A stretch of 64,000 nucleotides of DNA, taken from contig CM042024.1 of assembly GCA_023525975.1 (NCBI GenBank), positions 96,041,880 to 96,105,879 of the forward strand. Reading direction: 5' to 3'. How positions within the stretch are numbered: position 1 is the first letter of the stretch; every line of letters begins with the position of its first letter. The stretch is from Smallanthus sonchifolius (Eukaryota; Streptophyta; Magnoliopsida; Asterales; Asteraceae). Under the pieces are notes generated by a model, which saw only the letters and a list, made by a program, of their open reading frames with translations, was not told the DNA's origin and did no database searches. Positions 20,470-31,586 of the stretch are shown one piece after another. A program made the position numbers and the translations under genes.

Positions 20470-21546
20470 ATGGCCGGACGAGGACGTGGCGGACGCAACG
20501 GTGGCCGTGGAAACATCAATATGACGGCAGCCGAACTAGCCACGTTAATCAACGACAGTGTAGCTGAGGCCCTAGCAGCACACATTGCAGGGCAAGCGAA
20601 CAATCCTCCGATCAATCATCCTGTCTGTACTTTTAAGACATTTATAGATTGCAAGCCCCACACATTCAGTGGAGCTGAAGGAGCTGTCGGACTACTCCGA
20701 TGGTTTGAGAAAATTGAATCGGTATTCTCCGTGTGCAACTGCCCGGTGGCCGACCGAGTCAAGTTTGCATCAGGAACCTTGGAGGGCCCTGCCCTCACAT
20801 GGTGGAATTCGCAAGTCCAGATGCTAGGTCTGGATATGGCGAATGCTTCGCCATGGGAAGACTTCAAAAATATGATGAAGGAGGAATATTGTCCAAGGGA
20901 CGAAATCCAGAAGCTTGAGGGTGAATTCTGGAATTTAAGGATAGAGGGTTCTGAAATAGAACTCTACACAACTCGCTCGCATGAGCTAGCAAGGATGTGT
21001 CCTCACATGTTTACACCGCCCTATAAGTGGATAGAGATGTACATTAGTGGGTTAGTGCCACAGATTCAAAGTATGGTTACTTCGTCCAACCCCACTACTA
21101 TCCAGCAAGCAATCCGTCTTGCTCACAAGCTAACGGATCAAGCTGTCACCCAAGGGACCCTACCTCCCCGAAAATCAGCATCTAAGACCTCCGACAACAA
21201 CAAGAGGAAGTTTGACAATAACAGCAATGTCAACAAGGGATTTCAACCGAACCAACAACAACAGCAGCAACGTAGTTTTGAACCTACAAAGAATTTCAAC
21301 CAGTCGATCTCCTCAGGTCAAAATCAAAGTGGTTATGCGGGGAAAAACCCTAAGTGCAACAAGTGCGGATACCATCATATTGGTTCTTGTAATAAGCAAC
21401 GTTGCCAGCGATGTGGCAAGATGGGCCACACTGTAAAAGATTGTAGAGTTGACCTTCAGGCTAAGCAACCCTTCCAACAACCAAGTTTTACCAAAGGTTG
21501 TTTTGAATGCGGGAAAGAGGGGCATTTCCAGAAGGATTGCCCATAG
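20470..21546 (+). pseudogene. gag: element D Gag, full length, ends at in-frame TAG
   Basis: 358 codons, uninterrupted, the best-kept gag in the window. Order: an Arg/Gly-rich N terminus (MAGRGRGGRNGGRG), the retrotransposon-gag (capsid-like) domain about residues 50-230 (FSGAEGAVGLLRWFEKIESVF, then GPALTWWNSQV and CPRDEIQKLEGEFWNL), a Gln/Asn linker, and three knuckles: CNKCGYHHIGSC (compact form), CQRCGKMGHTVKDC and CFECGKEGHFQKDC. It assembles particles and binds RNA. It ends in TAG (21544-21546), after which protease continues in the same frame. In B the equivalent codon is sense, so this is probably a mutation rather than programmed readthrough. The frame itself could still make Gag. Confidence 0.85.
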
Positions 21547-22584
21547 TTGAAGAAGGGTGACAACAGTAACAACAATCACAATCAAGGGAATAATAACAAC
21601 AACAATGGCAATAATGGTAGTGGCGGTGCAAAAGGGCGAGCTTTTGTTATCGGAGCCCATGAGGCAAGGAGCGACAGCAACGTGGTTACCGATAAGTTTC
21701 TCTTAAACCACTACTTTGCTTCTGTTTTGTTTGACACTGGTGCCAATAGGAGTTTCATATCCCATAAGTTTAGTAATCTATTAAACGAAACTCCAACTCT
21801 GCTAGAAAACAAGTACATTATAGAAATAGATGACGGACAGATAATAGAGGCAACGCATACCCTTAAGGGATGCAAACTGGAATTAAATGGTCATAAGCTT
21901 GATATTGACCTAATGCCAGTCATGCTTGGTAGTTTTGATGTGATTGTTGGCATGGATTGGTTATCTAAGAACCAAGCCAAAATCATTTGCCATGAGAAGA
22001 TCGTTCGCGTACCTCTTCCCAGTGGTGAAACTATTCCTGTCCAGGGGGAAAAGAGTGGTGCTGTCGTTGGCATCATCTCATTCATGAAGGCCCAGAAGTG
22101 TCTACGAAAGGGCCATACAGCCATTCTGGCTCTCGTCGCCGAGCAGCCATCCGAGGAAAAGAAAATTGAAGATATACCAATAGTCCGAGATTACCCAGAA
22201 GTATTTCCGGAAGATCTACCTGGTCTTCCACCGCATCGTCAAGTCGAATTCCAAATTGACTTAGCACCCGGAGCAGCGCCTATTGCTCGGACACCTTATA
22301 GACTTGCACCCAGTGAACTACAAGAGTTATCAACACAACTGCAAGAGTTGTTAGATAAGGGTTTCATTCGACCGAGCTCATCGCCATGGGGAGCTCCAGT
22401 CATATTCGTCAAGAAGAAAGACGGAACCTTTCAAATGTGTATCGACTATCGTGAGCTGAACAAAGTGACAATTAAAAATCGATACCCTTTACCCTGTATT
22501 GATGACCTGTTTGACCAACTCCAAGGATCAAGTTTCTACTCCAAGATTGATCTTAGGTCAGGTTATCACCAGTTGAGAGTCTGA
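21547..22584 (+). pseudogene. pol: element D protease and RT N-terminal half
   Basis: Same frame as gag after the TAG. An Asn-rich linker, then retropepsin with VLFDTGANRSF as the catalytic DTG (about 21727-21760) and FDVIVGMDWLSKNQ; the linker DIPIVRDYPEVFPEDLPGLP; then RT fingers (KGFIRPSSSPWGAPVIFVKK, CIDYRELNKVTIKNRYPLP) and the first palm Asp (YSKIDLRSGYHQLRV). It ends at TGA 22582-22584. A related copy has CAA/CAG-like sense codons here, so the stop is decay. Confidence 0.88.
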
Positions 22585-23514
22585 GTGGAGGACATCTCAA
22601 AAACTGCATTCAGGACAAGGTACGGCCATTAAAAGTTTATGGCCATGCCTTTCGGTCTCACAAATGCACCAACAGTATTCATGGATCTCATGAACCGCGT
22701 GTGTAAACCCTATCTCAATCAATTCGTTATTGTGTTTATTGACGACATCCTCATCTATTCCAAGAATAGGGATGAACATGAGGAACACCTCCGTTTGATT
22801 CTGGAACTGCTAAGAAAGGAACAGCTATATGCAAAACTCTCTAAATGTGAATTCTGGATTCGCGAAGTGCACTTCCTAGGACATGTAGTCAATGAGAAGG
22901 GAATACATGTCGATCCTTCCAAGATAGAAGCCATCAAGAATTGGGCAGCACCGACAACGCCAACGGAGGTGCGGTAATTTTTGCGATTGGCTGGCTATTA
23001 CCAACGCTTCATTGAAGGATTCTCCAAGATTGCACAACCCTTCACAACCCTAACTCAGAAAAATAAGCCTTATAGCTGGGGTGAAACTCAAGAGTCATCA
23101 TTCTAACTTTTGAAACAGAAACTTTGCAGTGCACCCATCCTATCTCTTCCTGAGGGTATGGATGATTTTGTGGTGTATTGCGATGCATCCATTCGAGGTC
23201 TTGATTGTGTTTTAATGCAACGTGAGAAAATCATTGCCTATACTTCTCGTCAATTGAAAGTGCATTAGAAAAACTACACGACCCATGACTTAGAATTGGG
23301 GGCAGTGATATTTTCACTAAATATATGGAAACACTACTTGTATGGTACCAAGTGCACAATTTACACCGATCACACGAGTCTTCAACATATCTTTGAGCAG
23401 AAGGAGCTGAACATGAGACAACGGCGTTGGGTTAAACTTCTGAACGACTATGACTGTGCGATCAAATATCATCCAGGGAAGGCTAGTGTGGTAGCCGATG
23501 CCCTGAGCCGTTAG
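22585..23514 (+). pseudogene. pol: element D RT C-terminal half and RNase H
   Basis: Frame continues with five stops (near 22630, 22975, 23104, 23266 and at 23512). RT: MAMPFGLTNAPTVFMDLMNR, the catalytic IVFIDDILIYS box, then CEFWIREVHFLGHVVNEKG and a thumb-like LAGYYQRFIEGFSKIA. RNase H: VVYCDASIRGLDCVLMQ, THDLELGAVIFSL, CTIYTDHTSLQHIF and YHPGKASVVADALSR, so all acidic positions (D, E, D, D) are kept. Some stops (AAG to TAG type) suggest age rather than selection. Confidence 0.88.
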
Positions 23515-25010
23515 GAGACAAAACCCAAGCGAGTACGAGCACTACAACTTACAATACACAGCGGATTACCTGACAAGATTCGCAGTGCTCAGCTTGAAGC
23601 CCTAAAAAAGGAAAATTTACCTTCTGAAGGTACACGGGGAATGGATCAGCAATTTGAAATTAAGTCGGACGGCATTCGCTACTTCGCAGAGCGAATTTGG
23701 ATTGTTGTGTATAGGAACTTAAGAGAACTAGTCATGGATGAGGCGCACAAATCCCGATACTCTATTCATCTAGGTTCTGAAAAAATATACCACGGCCTTA
23801 AAGTGTTATATTGGTGGCCAAAGATGAAGGCCGATATAGCCACCTATGTAAGCAAGTACCTAACTTGCTCAAAGGTCAAGGTGGAATATTAAAAGCCTTC
23901 TAGTCTACTGCAACAACTGGAAATCCCAATGTGGAAATGGGAGCAAATCTCTATGGACTCCATAACAAAATTACCCAAAACCCCAGCGGATGCGATACCA
24001 TTTGGGTGATCGTAGATCGCTTAATAAAATCTGCGCACTTCCTTGCAATCAAAGAAACCAACAAAATGGAAAAACTTATTCGTGTTTACTTAAAGGAAGT
24101 CATTTCTCGGCACGGTGTGCTAATCTCTATCATTTCGGATCGAGACGCTCGATTCACCTCTCGTTTCTGGCAATCATTGCAGAAAGCTTTAAGTACACGT
24201 TTAGACATGAGTACAACTTATCACCCGCAAACCGATTGTCAAACAGAACGTACCATCCAAACATTAGAGGACATGCTGCGAGCTTGTGTGATCGATTTCG
24301 GTAACACTTGGGAGTCTCACTTACCTTTAGTGGAGTTCTCCTACAACAACAGTTATCACACTAGCATCAAAGCGACACCATTCGAGGCATTGTACGGACG
24401 TAAATGCCGATCTCCTATCTATTGGGCCGAAGTTGGGGATAGCTAACTTACAGGTCCTGAACTTGTATTTGAAACTTCCGAAAAGATCGTTCAAATCCGA
24501 AACCGTATGGCGGCAGCGCGTGATCGTCAAAAGAGCTATGCCGACAAACATCGTAAACCTTTAGAGTTTCAAGTAGGTGACATGGTCTTACTCAAGGTCT
24601 CACCTTGGAAAGGTTTCATTCGCTTCGGGAAGCGAGGCAAACTAAACCCTCGTTATGTTGGACCTTTCAAGATAGTAAAGAGAATTGGCCCAGTCGCGTA
24701 TCAACTGGACCTAATGGAAGGACTTAGTGGTGTACACGATGACTTCCATGTCTAGAACTTGAAGAAATGTCTAGCAGATGAAACACTCACGGTTCCTCTT
24801 GAGGAGCTGCATATTGATGAACAACTACGGTTTGTTGAAGAACCGGTAGAAATCATGGATAGGGAAATCAAAACGCTGAAAAATAGTAAGATCCCTATTG
24901 TCAGAGTTCGTTGGAACTCGAAACGCGGACCGGAATGCACGTGGGAACGCGAGGATCAGATGATGCGCAAGTATCCTCATCTGTTCAAGCAGTCCACGTC
25001 AAACTCTTAA
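23515..25010 (+). pseudogene. pol: element D integrase with chromodomain-like C terminus
   Basis: HHCC domain: HKSRYSIHLGSEK and YVSKYLTCSKVK, where the first zinc Cys is Tyr, a lesion absent from A, B and E. Core: WVIVDRLIKSAHF, IISDRDARFTSRFW and TYHPQTDCQTERTIQ (D, D, E), then LPLVEFSYNNSYHTS and YGRKCRSPIYW. GPY/F module: GDMVLLKVSPWKGF, NPRYVGPFKIV. Tail: FVEEPVEIMDRE, IPIVRVRWNSKRGPECTWE and the last residues before TAA at 25008-25010, chromodomain-like. There is a frameshift near 23980 and stops near 23890, 24444 and 24753. It would normally insert cDNA and be steered to heterochromatin. Confidence 0.88.
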
Positions 25011-25044
25011 GGTACTATTCTAATTTTGGGACAAAAATTCTTTC

Positions 25045-25122
25045 AACTAGGGGATGAGGTGACACCTAAAAAAAAATTTTATTTTAATTTTCGAGACGAA
25101 AATTCTTTCAACTAGGGGATGA
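25045..25122 (+). other. duplicated polypurine tract of the D family
   Basis: AACTAGGGGATGA occurs twice, at 25045-25057 (followed by GGTGACACC) and 25110-25122 (followed by the LTR start TGTGACAATCC). Both sit in a longer direct repeat beginning AATTTT(GG/CG)(G/A)GAC. D integrated with the inner junction as LTR edge; a D-family solo LTR (49504-52528) ends at the outer one. Confidence 0.75.
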
Positions 25123-26953
25123 TGTGACAATCCGGACTTTTCCAGTTAACTCCGTTAACAAAAATCCAGTTAAAGTTAACTAAATTAACTTAACTAAAAC
25201 TTCAGGGACTAATTCTGTCAATAATCCAAACTTAAAACTTCAGGGACTAGTTATGTAATATCCCTAATCTACTATGTTGACTTTTGAAAAGTCAATATCC
25301 AAATTCTGTTGACTTTGGAAGTCAAACTAGTTATGTAATACCCTAGCGGGCGGGACTGGTTAGAGGCTTGTGCGTGTGTGGGAGAGACCCGAGTTCGAGA
25401 CCGGGCTCCCACAATTAATTTTTGAACATTTTTCTTATAATATCTAATTAATAAAAATCAAACCCTATATTATTATAATAATATATAAATGTGTTTTAGC
25501 CCGGGAAACAACATGTGAGCTCGGGTTTGAACTTTGTAACCAATTTTATTATTTCTTCCACTTTTAAAAATAATGTATTTATGTATTTTTCAAAACGTAA
25601 TCTCGTATAAAATAATATAATTATATTATTTTCAACCCGTAACCAATATTAATAAAATAATATATAAATTATATTATTTTCGACTCATTCAATTGTCTTG
25701 TGTGACATGTGTTTAAAAACTATAAATAATATAAACGGTGTTATATTATTTACCTACGTTATTTACCCCGATTAAAAAAATAATATATTTATTATTTTTC
25801 CACTCCTAGGATTATTTAGTAAATCTTTCGAACTTAAAAATAATATATTAAATTATATTATTTTCCTAACCTTTGTAAACGACTCAAACGCATGAAAATA
25901 ATTATTTAATTATTATCCGTTATTAAGATTCGACGCGTGACGCAAATTCCCTAAAATCATTATAATAAGATATGTATATATTTATATATATATATATATA
26001 TAAAAATCCGTCGACACGTTCGTTTATTCCTAAATCCTTAGAATGCGTTAGGACATTCTAACTTTCCGTGTCGTCGTCACAATTCCCAAATTGTCCCTAA
26101 TTTATGTGTTTATAATTTTAGGGCATACATAAGCCGTGCAGGCTAACGCTTTAGATTCCAAATCTTTCATTTGTGTGATACTACCTACTACGCAACGCAT
26201 GTGAGTTTTCACGGCCCCTTTTTACTGTTTTAACTTAGGGGAGAAAGCATGATCTAAACCTTTTACTAGTTTTCGTAATTCATATATTATCGCTTGTATG
26301 ACTATGCGTAACTCTATCATGAAAGTCCTCACATCGAACCGTTTAAATATTGAAGAATAGCGAGGTATGTTGACTAGTACTACTGGGTTTGACAAACCTC
26401 ACCCGCGTTAGTCGCGCTAACTCGATTGGAGGTCGAACGGGTGTAATATTGACCTAAAACATGTACCATGGCTGATAGACCTGGTCGGAGGCACAAACAC
26501 AAACTATCAGTCTACGGTTGCGAGCGCATTAGTATACTTGAATATTGGTTAGCTACCTTTGATATATATAGTGAATGTACAATAAACTGCAAACTCTTTA
26601 CTTGAACTATTGAAACCGGTGAACTCACCAACCTATGTTGACCCGTTTTCCTTACATGTTTTCTCAGGTTGGCACTCAAGGACACGTTAGGTCATGCATC
26701 GTCTTGAATTGTTTACAACTCATGCATCCATCAAACAATGATTGTCTTTCTTATACTTTGGTTTCAAGAGCGTTGTTTTGCGCATATACTTTCGTTTTAT
26801 GCTACCGCAAACTTTTACTCTGAACATTATGAATTTATGAAATTATGTTTCAAGTCCCATATAGTGTCGTTTGATGTAACCAATGTTTGAGGTCCTGGTC
26901 AGTCATGCCCCAAAACGGTAAGACTCCGTTAGTGGAAATTTGGGGGTGTGACA
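25123..26953 (+). repeat. 3' LTR of element D, internally deleted
   Basis: 1831 bp against 3098 for the 5' LTR. It matches to about 25328, then jumps to the equivalent of 17798, losing about 1.27 kb that holds the 150-bp repeats. It keeps the tRNA-like module, the AT palindromes and the 59-nt block (26142-26200), whose last base is T not G (CAT/GTGAG). Confidence 0.92.
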
Positions 26954-26958
26954 GTCAT

Positions 26959-27615
26959 ACTTCCGACCTTCAACCCCAGAAACTCTCTTTCCACTTTCTC
27001 AATCTCGTTTCTTGGGCAGAAGTTCTTAATCACCAAAGCTTTCAAATCGTTCCACGTCATTGTGTCAACATCCAAATCCCCCTTAGCCTGTCATACGCCT
27101 TCCCACCAATGAGACGTTTCCTCCCTTAAAGAGTTAGCAGCAAACTTCACGACTTGATCTGCTCGGCATTCGCTGAGATGGATGGCGGCCTCCATCCGAA
27201 TTACCCAATCAAAAGTAGCCGTCGCGTCCTTCTTTCCAATCAGTATCGGTGGGTCACGGGCTTTGAAAGACTTGTAGTCACAACCGTGAGCTGGTGGCGC
27301 GTTGTTTGATTCAATGATCGGGGCACCAGTTGCCGAGTTAGACCAGCCCGCCCCGTTGGCCTTCCTCATAGCCTCATCCAACAGTTCTAGAAAAGAGGCT
27401 TTCATCATTTCAGTAAATTCTTGTGCCAGAGCCACTTTCACCTCTGGTTCGAAGGTGAACTGTTGTTCGTTCACCGGGGTCCGTTCAGCCTCGTGCAGGC
27501 TAACCTATGGGTCTACATGGACACTTGCCTCCTTGCTGTACACTTGGCAAGAGGGTGCCCTACCGCATCGTTCGGTACGACCCCCACAACGCCTTCCGCC
27601 TCTTCTTCCAGCCAT
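26959..27615 (-). pseudogene. gag: element A Gag, N-terminal part
   Basis: Minus strand from the ATG at 27615: MAGRRGGRRCGGR (RG-rich, like D and E), a stop at codon 39 (near 27500), then an open stretch to 27091 with a helical segment (ALAQEFTEMMKASFLELLDEA) and the gag-domain start (CDYKSFKARDPPILIGKKDA, then FDWVIRMEAAIHLSECRADQ and TSHWWEGV). Further degraded sequence reaches the D insertion, and the C-terminal half resumes at 16313. The match to E Gag is clear (CTYKGFKYCDPPKFDGKKDS at the same place). Confidence 0.85.
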
Positions 27616-27925
27616 TTCGTTCTATAAGGACAACGAATCCAATGTCATCACACTAGTTAACAAATAGAATTCAATAAGTATTGTAAGATATTAATATACG
27701 CTGGCCATCTTCAATTAACCATTACACTCCTTTTTGCCTTATATTTGACCACCTTTATGATTTCACTAGAACGCATATCCTAATCTAATACTTTCTAAGG
27801 CATAATTATATATACTACCTTCGTATCTAATGATGTGGCTCGAGTTACCCGTACTGGCATCCGCTCATGGTTCCACACACAATTTAAGTTCATACACAAG
27901 GACTGTCCAAATATCTCAAACTATT
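27616..27925 (-). other. element A untranslated leader
   Basis: About 310 bp between PBS and gag ATG on the minus strand. No ORF0-like frame is seen, unlike B and D. Confidence 0.6.
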
Positions 27926-27937
27926 GCTTTGATACCA
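27926..27937 (-). other. primer-binding site of element A
   Basis: Minus strand TGGTATCAAAGC, one change from the usual TGGTATCAGAGC, 3 nt inside the LTR. Confidence 0.88.
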
Positions 27938-27940
27938 ACT

Positions 27941-29686
27941 TGTAAGGCCCCAAACCCGGGAGGCCTCACGCATTGGATTTACTCATAAACAAACAGTTCT
28001 TAAACTTGAATATCAAATAACGCAGCGGAAACTTTCATTTAAAACAAAACGTGAACTTGTTCAACCTTTCAAAAACATAAACATTGTCTTAACAAATCCA
28101 TAAGAAAATCATAACCATAAACGTGATGCTAGTCTTCATGATCAGCCGAGTATCTCTTCTCGATTGCCAAGTATCATCGCCATACGTCCATACATGTCCT
28201 TAACCAGAATTTTCATACTACAAGTCAGCTACGCTGGTGAGTTCTAGCCTTACATAAAACATTAACTTCAAATATTTGGCAAACATAACATTCCAATTTC
28301 ATTTAATAAAAACGTACACAAACATGCAATAACATAACATAAAACATAAGTCAACAACATATCGAATTTGCGCCTTCTCGTAACTGTCAATTCCATACTT
28401 CAAGTACGGTACCTCATAGGGCACCAGTACCAAACTTCAAGCACGTCATCACAAGGATAGCACGTACCAAACTTCAAGCACCGTACCCCTCAGAGCACAA
28501 GTACCAAACTTCAAGGATCACGGTAATCCCCTTGGTGACCGTCGTCACCCAGTTGGCCAGCCACAAAGGCCCCTATAAAGGTATTGCCCATATGTAACAT
28601 ACATAACACATAACTTAGATTCGCGAAGGAACCATAGCATATTCGTTCATTTGTGACTTTTCATAAAACATTCACTTTCTATACTTCAAACTTCAGCTAA
28701 AGTATTAGCACGATTTATTAAATAACATTTCATTCGTAAACACTTCGTAAACTTTTTTGGCAAACATTTCATAAACACATTTCATAACTTCACTTTCTAA
28801 AACATCTTTCATAAAACATCATTTCATTACGTATGCACACCAGCACAAAACATTTTTTAAAAGAGGGCTCTAAAAATCACCTGATAAGCTAGTCTTGGAT
28901 GTCCTATCAAAGTCCAATAGGCATCACACACAATCTGAATTGATTAGTTTAATAAACATAAGACCTAATCCAAAAAAACGATTCACAACTTCTGACCAAG
29001 CGAACTTAGGGCTAAGCTCGCTTTATAGGGACAAGCGAACATGACCCAGCGAACTTACCAAGTTCGTTTGCCTTAGATTCGCCTGGTGATAGCCAGCGAA
29101 CTTACACGGTCGCTCCCACCAGCCAAGGTGAAGCTAACAAGTTCGCCACCTCCATACCTGGCGAAACTTATAAGTTTGCTATATCAGTTCTAGGGAACTT
29201 AACAAATTCGCCTGTGGGGCTATCTTCTTTCCTAAGAACCCTAAGTTCTTGCATGGGGTCCAAAAATCGTCAAGATCCGATCTTTTTATGTTTAAAATGT
29301 TTGCTTATCATCCCAGAAGCTAGATCTATAATTATCTCAAAGTTTTATACTTAAAAATGTCAACTTTTCACCCAAAACCCGAAAACTCTAAAACAAATAA
29401 AAACTCAAATTCGGGTTGAATCGTTACCTGGAATGAGTTTCTGATTTGGAGGTTCTTCTCACGAGCAATGAAGACACACGTACTTTCTCTCTCTACGGGT
29501 TTCTCTCACTAGGACTTGGAGGAAATGAGCAATTAGGGTGTTTTGGGGTATTTAAGGGAGAGAACTCCCTCCCAAGTTCGCCCCCAAGTTTGCTCGGCCC
29601 GCCCCAGCCCAACAAGCCTCGTTCGTTCCATTTGTCGCGTACCAATACCCGTTATTATTATTGTCATTTATTTTTGGGATGTTACA
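27941..29686 (-). repeat. 5' LTR of element A
   Basis: 1746 bp, from TGTAACATCCC at 29686 to GGGGCCTTACA at 27941 (minus). It has the same internal order as the 3' LTR but lacks about 80 bp in small indels. The GTGAGTTC site near 28870 is mutated (plus AAAATCACC). Confidence 0.93.
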
Positions 29687-29691
29687 TGTTC

Positions 29692-30879
29692 GCTGGCTAG
29701 GGTCAGGCGAACTTAGCCTTATGTTCGCCTAGCCTGAAGTTGTGAACCATTAGTGTCGGGTTAGGTCTGATGTTTATAGAACTAATCAACTCATATCGTG
29801 TGTGACGCATGTTGGACTTCTGTTAGGACTTCCGAGACTAGCTTATCAGATAAGTTCTAGAGCCTTCTTTAAAATGTTTTAATGATGTTTTAGGCTGGTG
29901 TGCATACATACAGAACGATGTTTATGAATGATATTTATGAAATGATGTTTACGAAACGTTGTTTTATGATATGATGTTTATGAAAGACGTTTTAAAAGTG
30001 AAGTTTTGAAATGTGATTACGAAATGTTTTGCCAAAGAAATTTACAAAGTGTTTACAAATGAAATGTTATTTAATAAATCGTACGAATGCTTTAACTGAA
30101 GTTTGAAGTAAAAGAAGTAAATGTTTTATGAAAGTCACAAAATGAACGAATCTACCATGGTTCCCTCTGGAATCAAAGTTATGTGTGTTATATATGTTAC
30201 GTATGGGCAATACCTTTATAGGGGCATTTGTGGCTGACCAACTGTTGTACAACTGGGGTGACGACGGTCACCAAGGGGATTACCATGATCCTAGAAGTTT
30301 GGTATAAGTCACTAAACGGGGTATTGTGCTTGAAGTTTGGTATGTGTTATCCTTGGGATGCGATGGTTGAAGCTTTGGTTCGGGTGCCCTATGAGGTACC
30401 GTACTTGAAGTATGGAATTGACGGTTAAGAGAAGGTGCAGATTTGATATATTTGTTGACTTATGTTTATGTTATGTTACTACTATGTTATTGCATGTTTA
30501 CGTACGCTTTTATTAATAAAGTTTGAATGTTATGTTTTGGCAAATATTTGAAGTCAAAGTTTTATGTAAAGCTAGAACTCACCAGCGTAGCTGACTTTTA
30601 GTATGCACATTCAGGTTAAGTACAGGTAAGGATGTTGGACGTGGATGCTTGGCGAGCGAGAAGAGATACCCGACTCATCATGAATACTGACATCCCGTTA
30701 TGTATTGTTTATGTTTACGATTGTGTTAAAGATAATGTTTACGTCTTTTTGAATGTTGAACAAAGTTTAAGTTATGTTTGAAATGAATGTTTCGCTGCGT
30801 TATGTGATATTCAAGTTTAATGACTATTTTTTTATGAGTAAGTCCAACACGTGAGGCCTCCCGGGTTTGGGGCCTTACA
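29692..30879 (+). repeat. gypsy LTR H, 3' fragment
   Basis: Resumes after the second TGTTC with GCTGGCTAGG, passes a decayed TTATCAG/ATAAGTTCTAG near 29847 and CTAGAACTCACCAGCG near 30575, then ATTCAGGTTAAG, and ends GGGGCCTTACA. It is not followed by a PBS, so H is a solo LTR or the 3' LTR of a lost element. Confidence 0.8.
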
Positions 30880-31586
30880 CATGGGTTTCTATTTTTATAG
30901 TTCCTAAATGTATATATATTTTTTAACGGTGACACAAACTCTCTAATTTTGCACCACCTAAAATTCATCTAAATATATCTAAATGTTTATAATGGGGTTT
31001 GAATCGTGACCACTTGGTTGATGAGAATTTACCAATTCCATTTGGCCGAAGACCTCTTTGCTCATATATGTATGTATATAGGATTGGGAACTTGTAATAA
31101 CCCTGTTTTCGTGTCAAAACCCAAAAAAACTTCGTAAAAATCAATCCAATCATTTTTTCTTATTTTGAATAACATTATTACACGAATTCAACGTCATGTT
31201 ATTTTTTGCATTTTTGTAAATTCGCAAGTGTTAGTGAGTTTACACCGGTGTAAGGATATGATCCAATCATTATTTTTGTAAATTCGCAAGTGTAAGAGAG
31301 TTTACATCGGTTTTTTTGGGTTTTGACACGAAAACAGGATTTTGATTAGATCCTTACCATGTATATATATATATATATGGTAAGGATCCATTGTTAACCC
31401 ACTGTCATTGTGTTAACCCAATTAACTCCGCCAAAATCATTATTTTTTTTAATAACATTATTACACCAATACAACGTCATGTTATTTTTTGCATTTTTTT
31501 AAATTCGTAAGGGTAAGGGGAATTTACACCAGTGTAAAGACTTGCTGAAAACATAAAAAATATATTTTCCAGCAAAAAATATATTT
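30880..31586. other. gene-free spacer with small inverted-repeat sequences
   Basis: AT-rich. Holds a 29-bp inverted repeat pair (31102-31130 and 31310-31338), two copies of a segment beginning AATAACATTATTACAC (about 31171 and 31451), three copies of a TTTGTAAATTCGCAAG-like word, and a (TA)n run flanked by GATCCTTACCAT and its inverse. No gene seen. Confidence 0.7.
31102..31338. mobile_element. MITE-like foldback with 29-bp perfect inverted ends
   Basis: CCTGTTTTCGTGTC... at 31102-31130 is repeated in exact inverse at 31310-31338, enclosing about 180 bp. No clear TSD. Size and lack of coding fit a non-autonomous DNA element or foldback. Confidence 0.5.

Larger units (their letters stand above)
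16319..26953 (+). mobile_element. Ty3/gypsy chromovirus D, complete, TSD GTCAT
   Basis: 10,635 bp with two LTRs (16319-19416 and 25123-26953), PBS, an extra 5' frame, gag, pol and PPT. Perfect TSD GTCAT at 16314-16318 and 26954-26958. It splits the gag of A. Pol carries about nine nonsense codons and one frameshift, so it is dead. The 3' LTR lacks about 1.27 kb relative to the 5' LTR. Confidence 0.95.
7750..29686 (-). mobile_element. Ty3/gypsy chromovirus A, complete outline but internally deleted, heavily nested
   Basis: Both LTRs are present (3' LTR 7750-9576, 5' LTR 27941-29686) and the 5-bp TSD TGTTC lies at 7745-7749 and 29687-29691. Internal order on the minus strand is PBS, leader, gag, protease, integrase, chromodomain-like end and PPT. 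RT and RNase H are missing through an in-frame deletion. Three later insertions sit inside: F2, a Tat/Athila-like LTR and element D. Without them and the LTRs the internal region is only about 3.5 kb. The element lies within LTR H. Confidence 0.92.

Noticed and set aside
31340..31586. Helitron end
   Set aside because: No convincing CTRR with a preceding hairpin, and no TC start could be paired with it.
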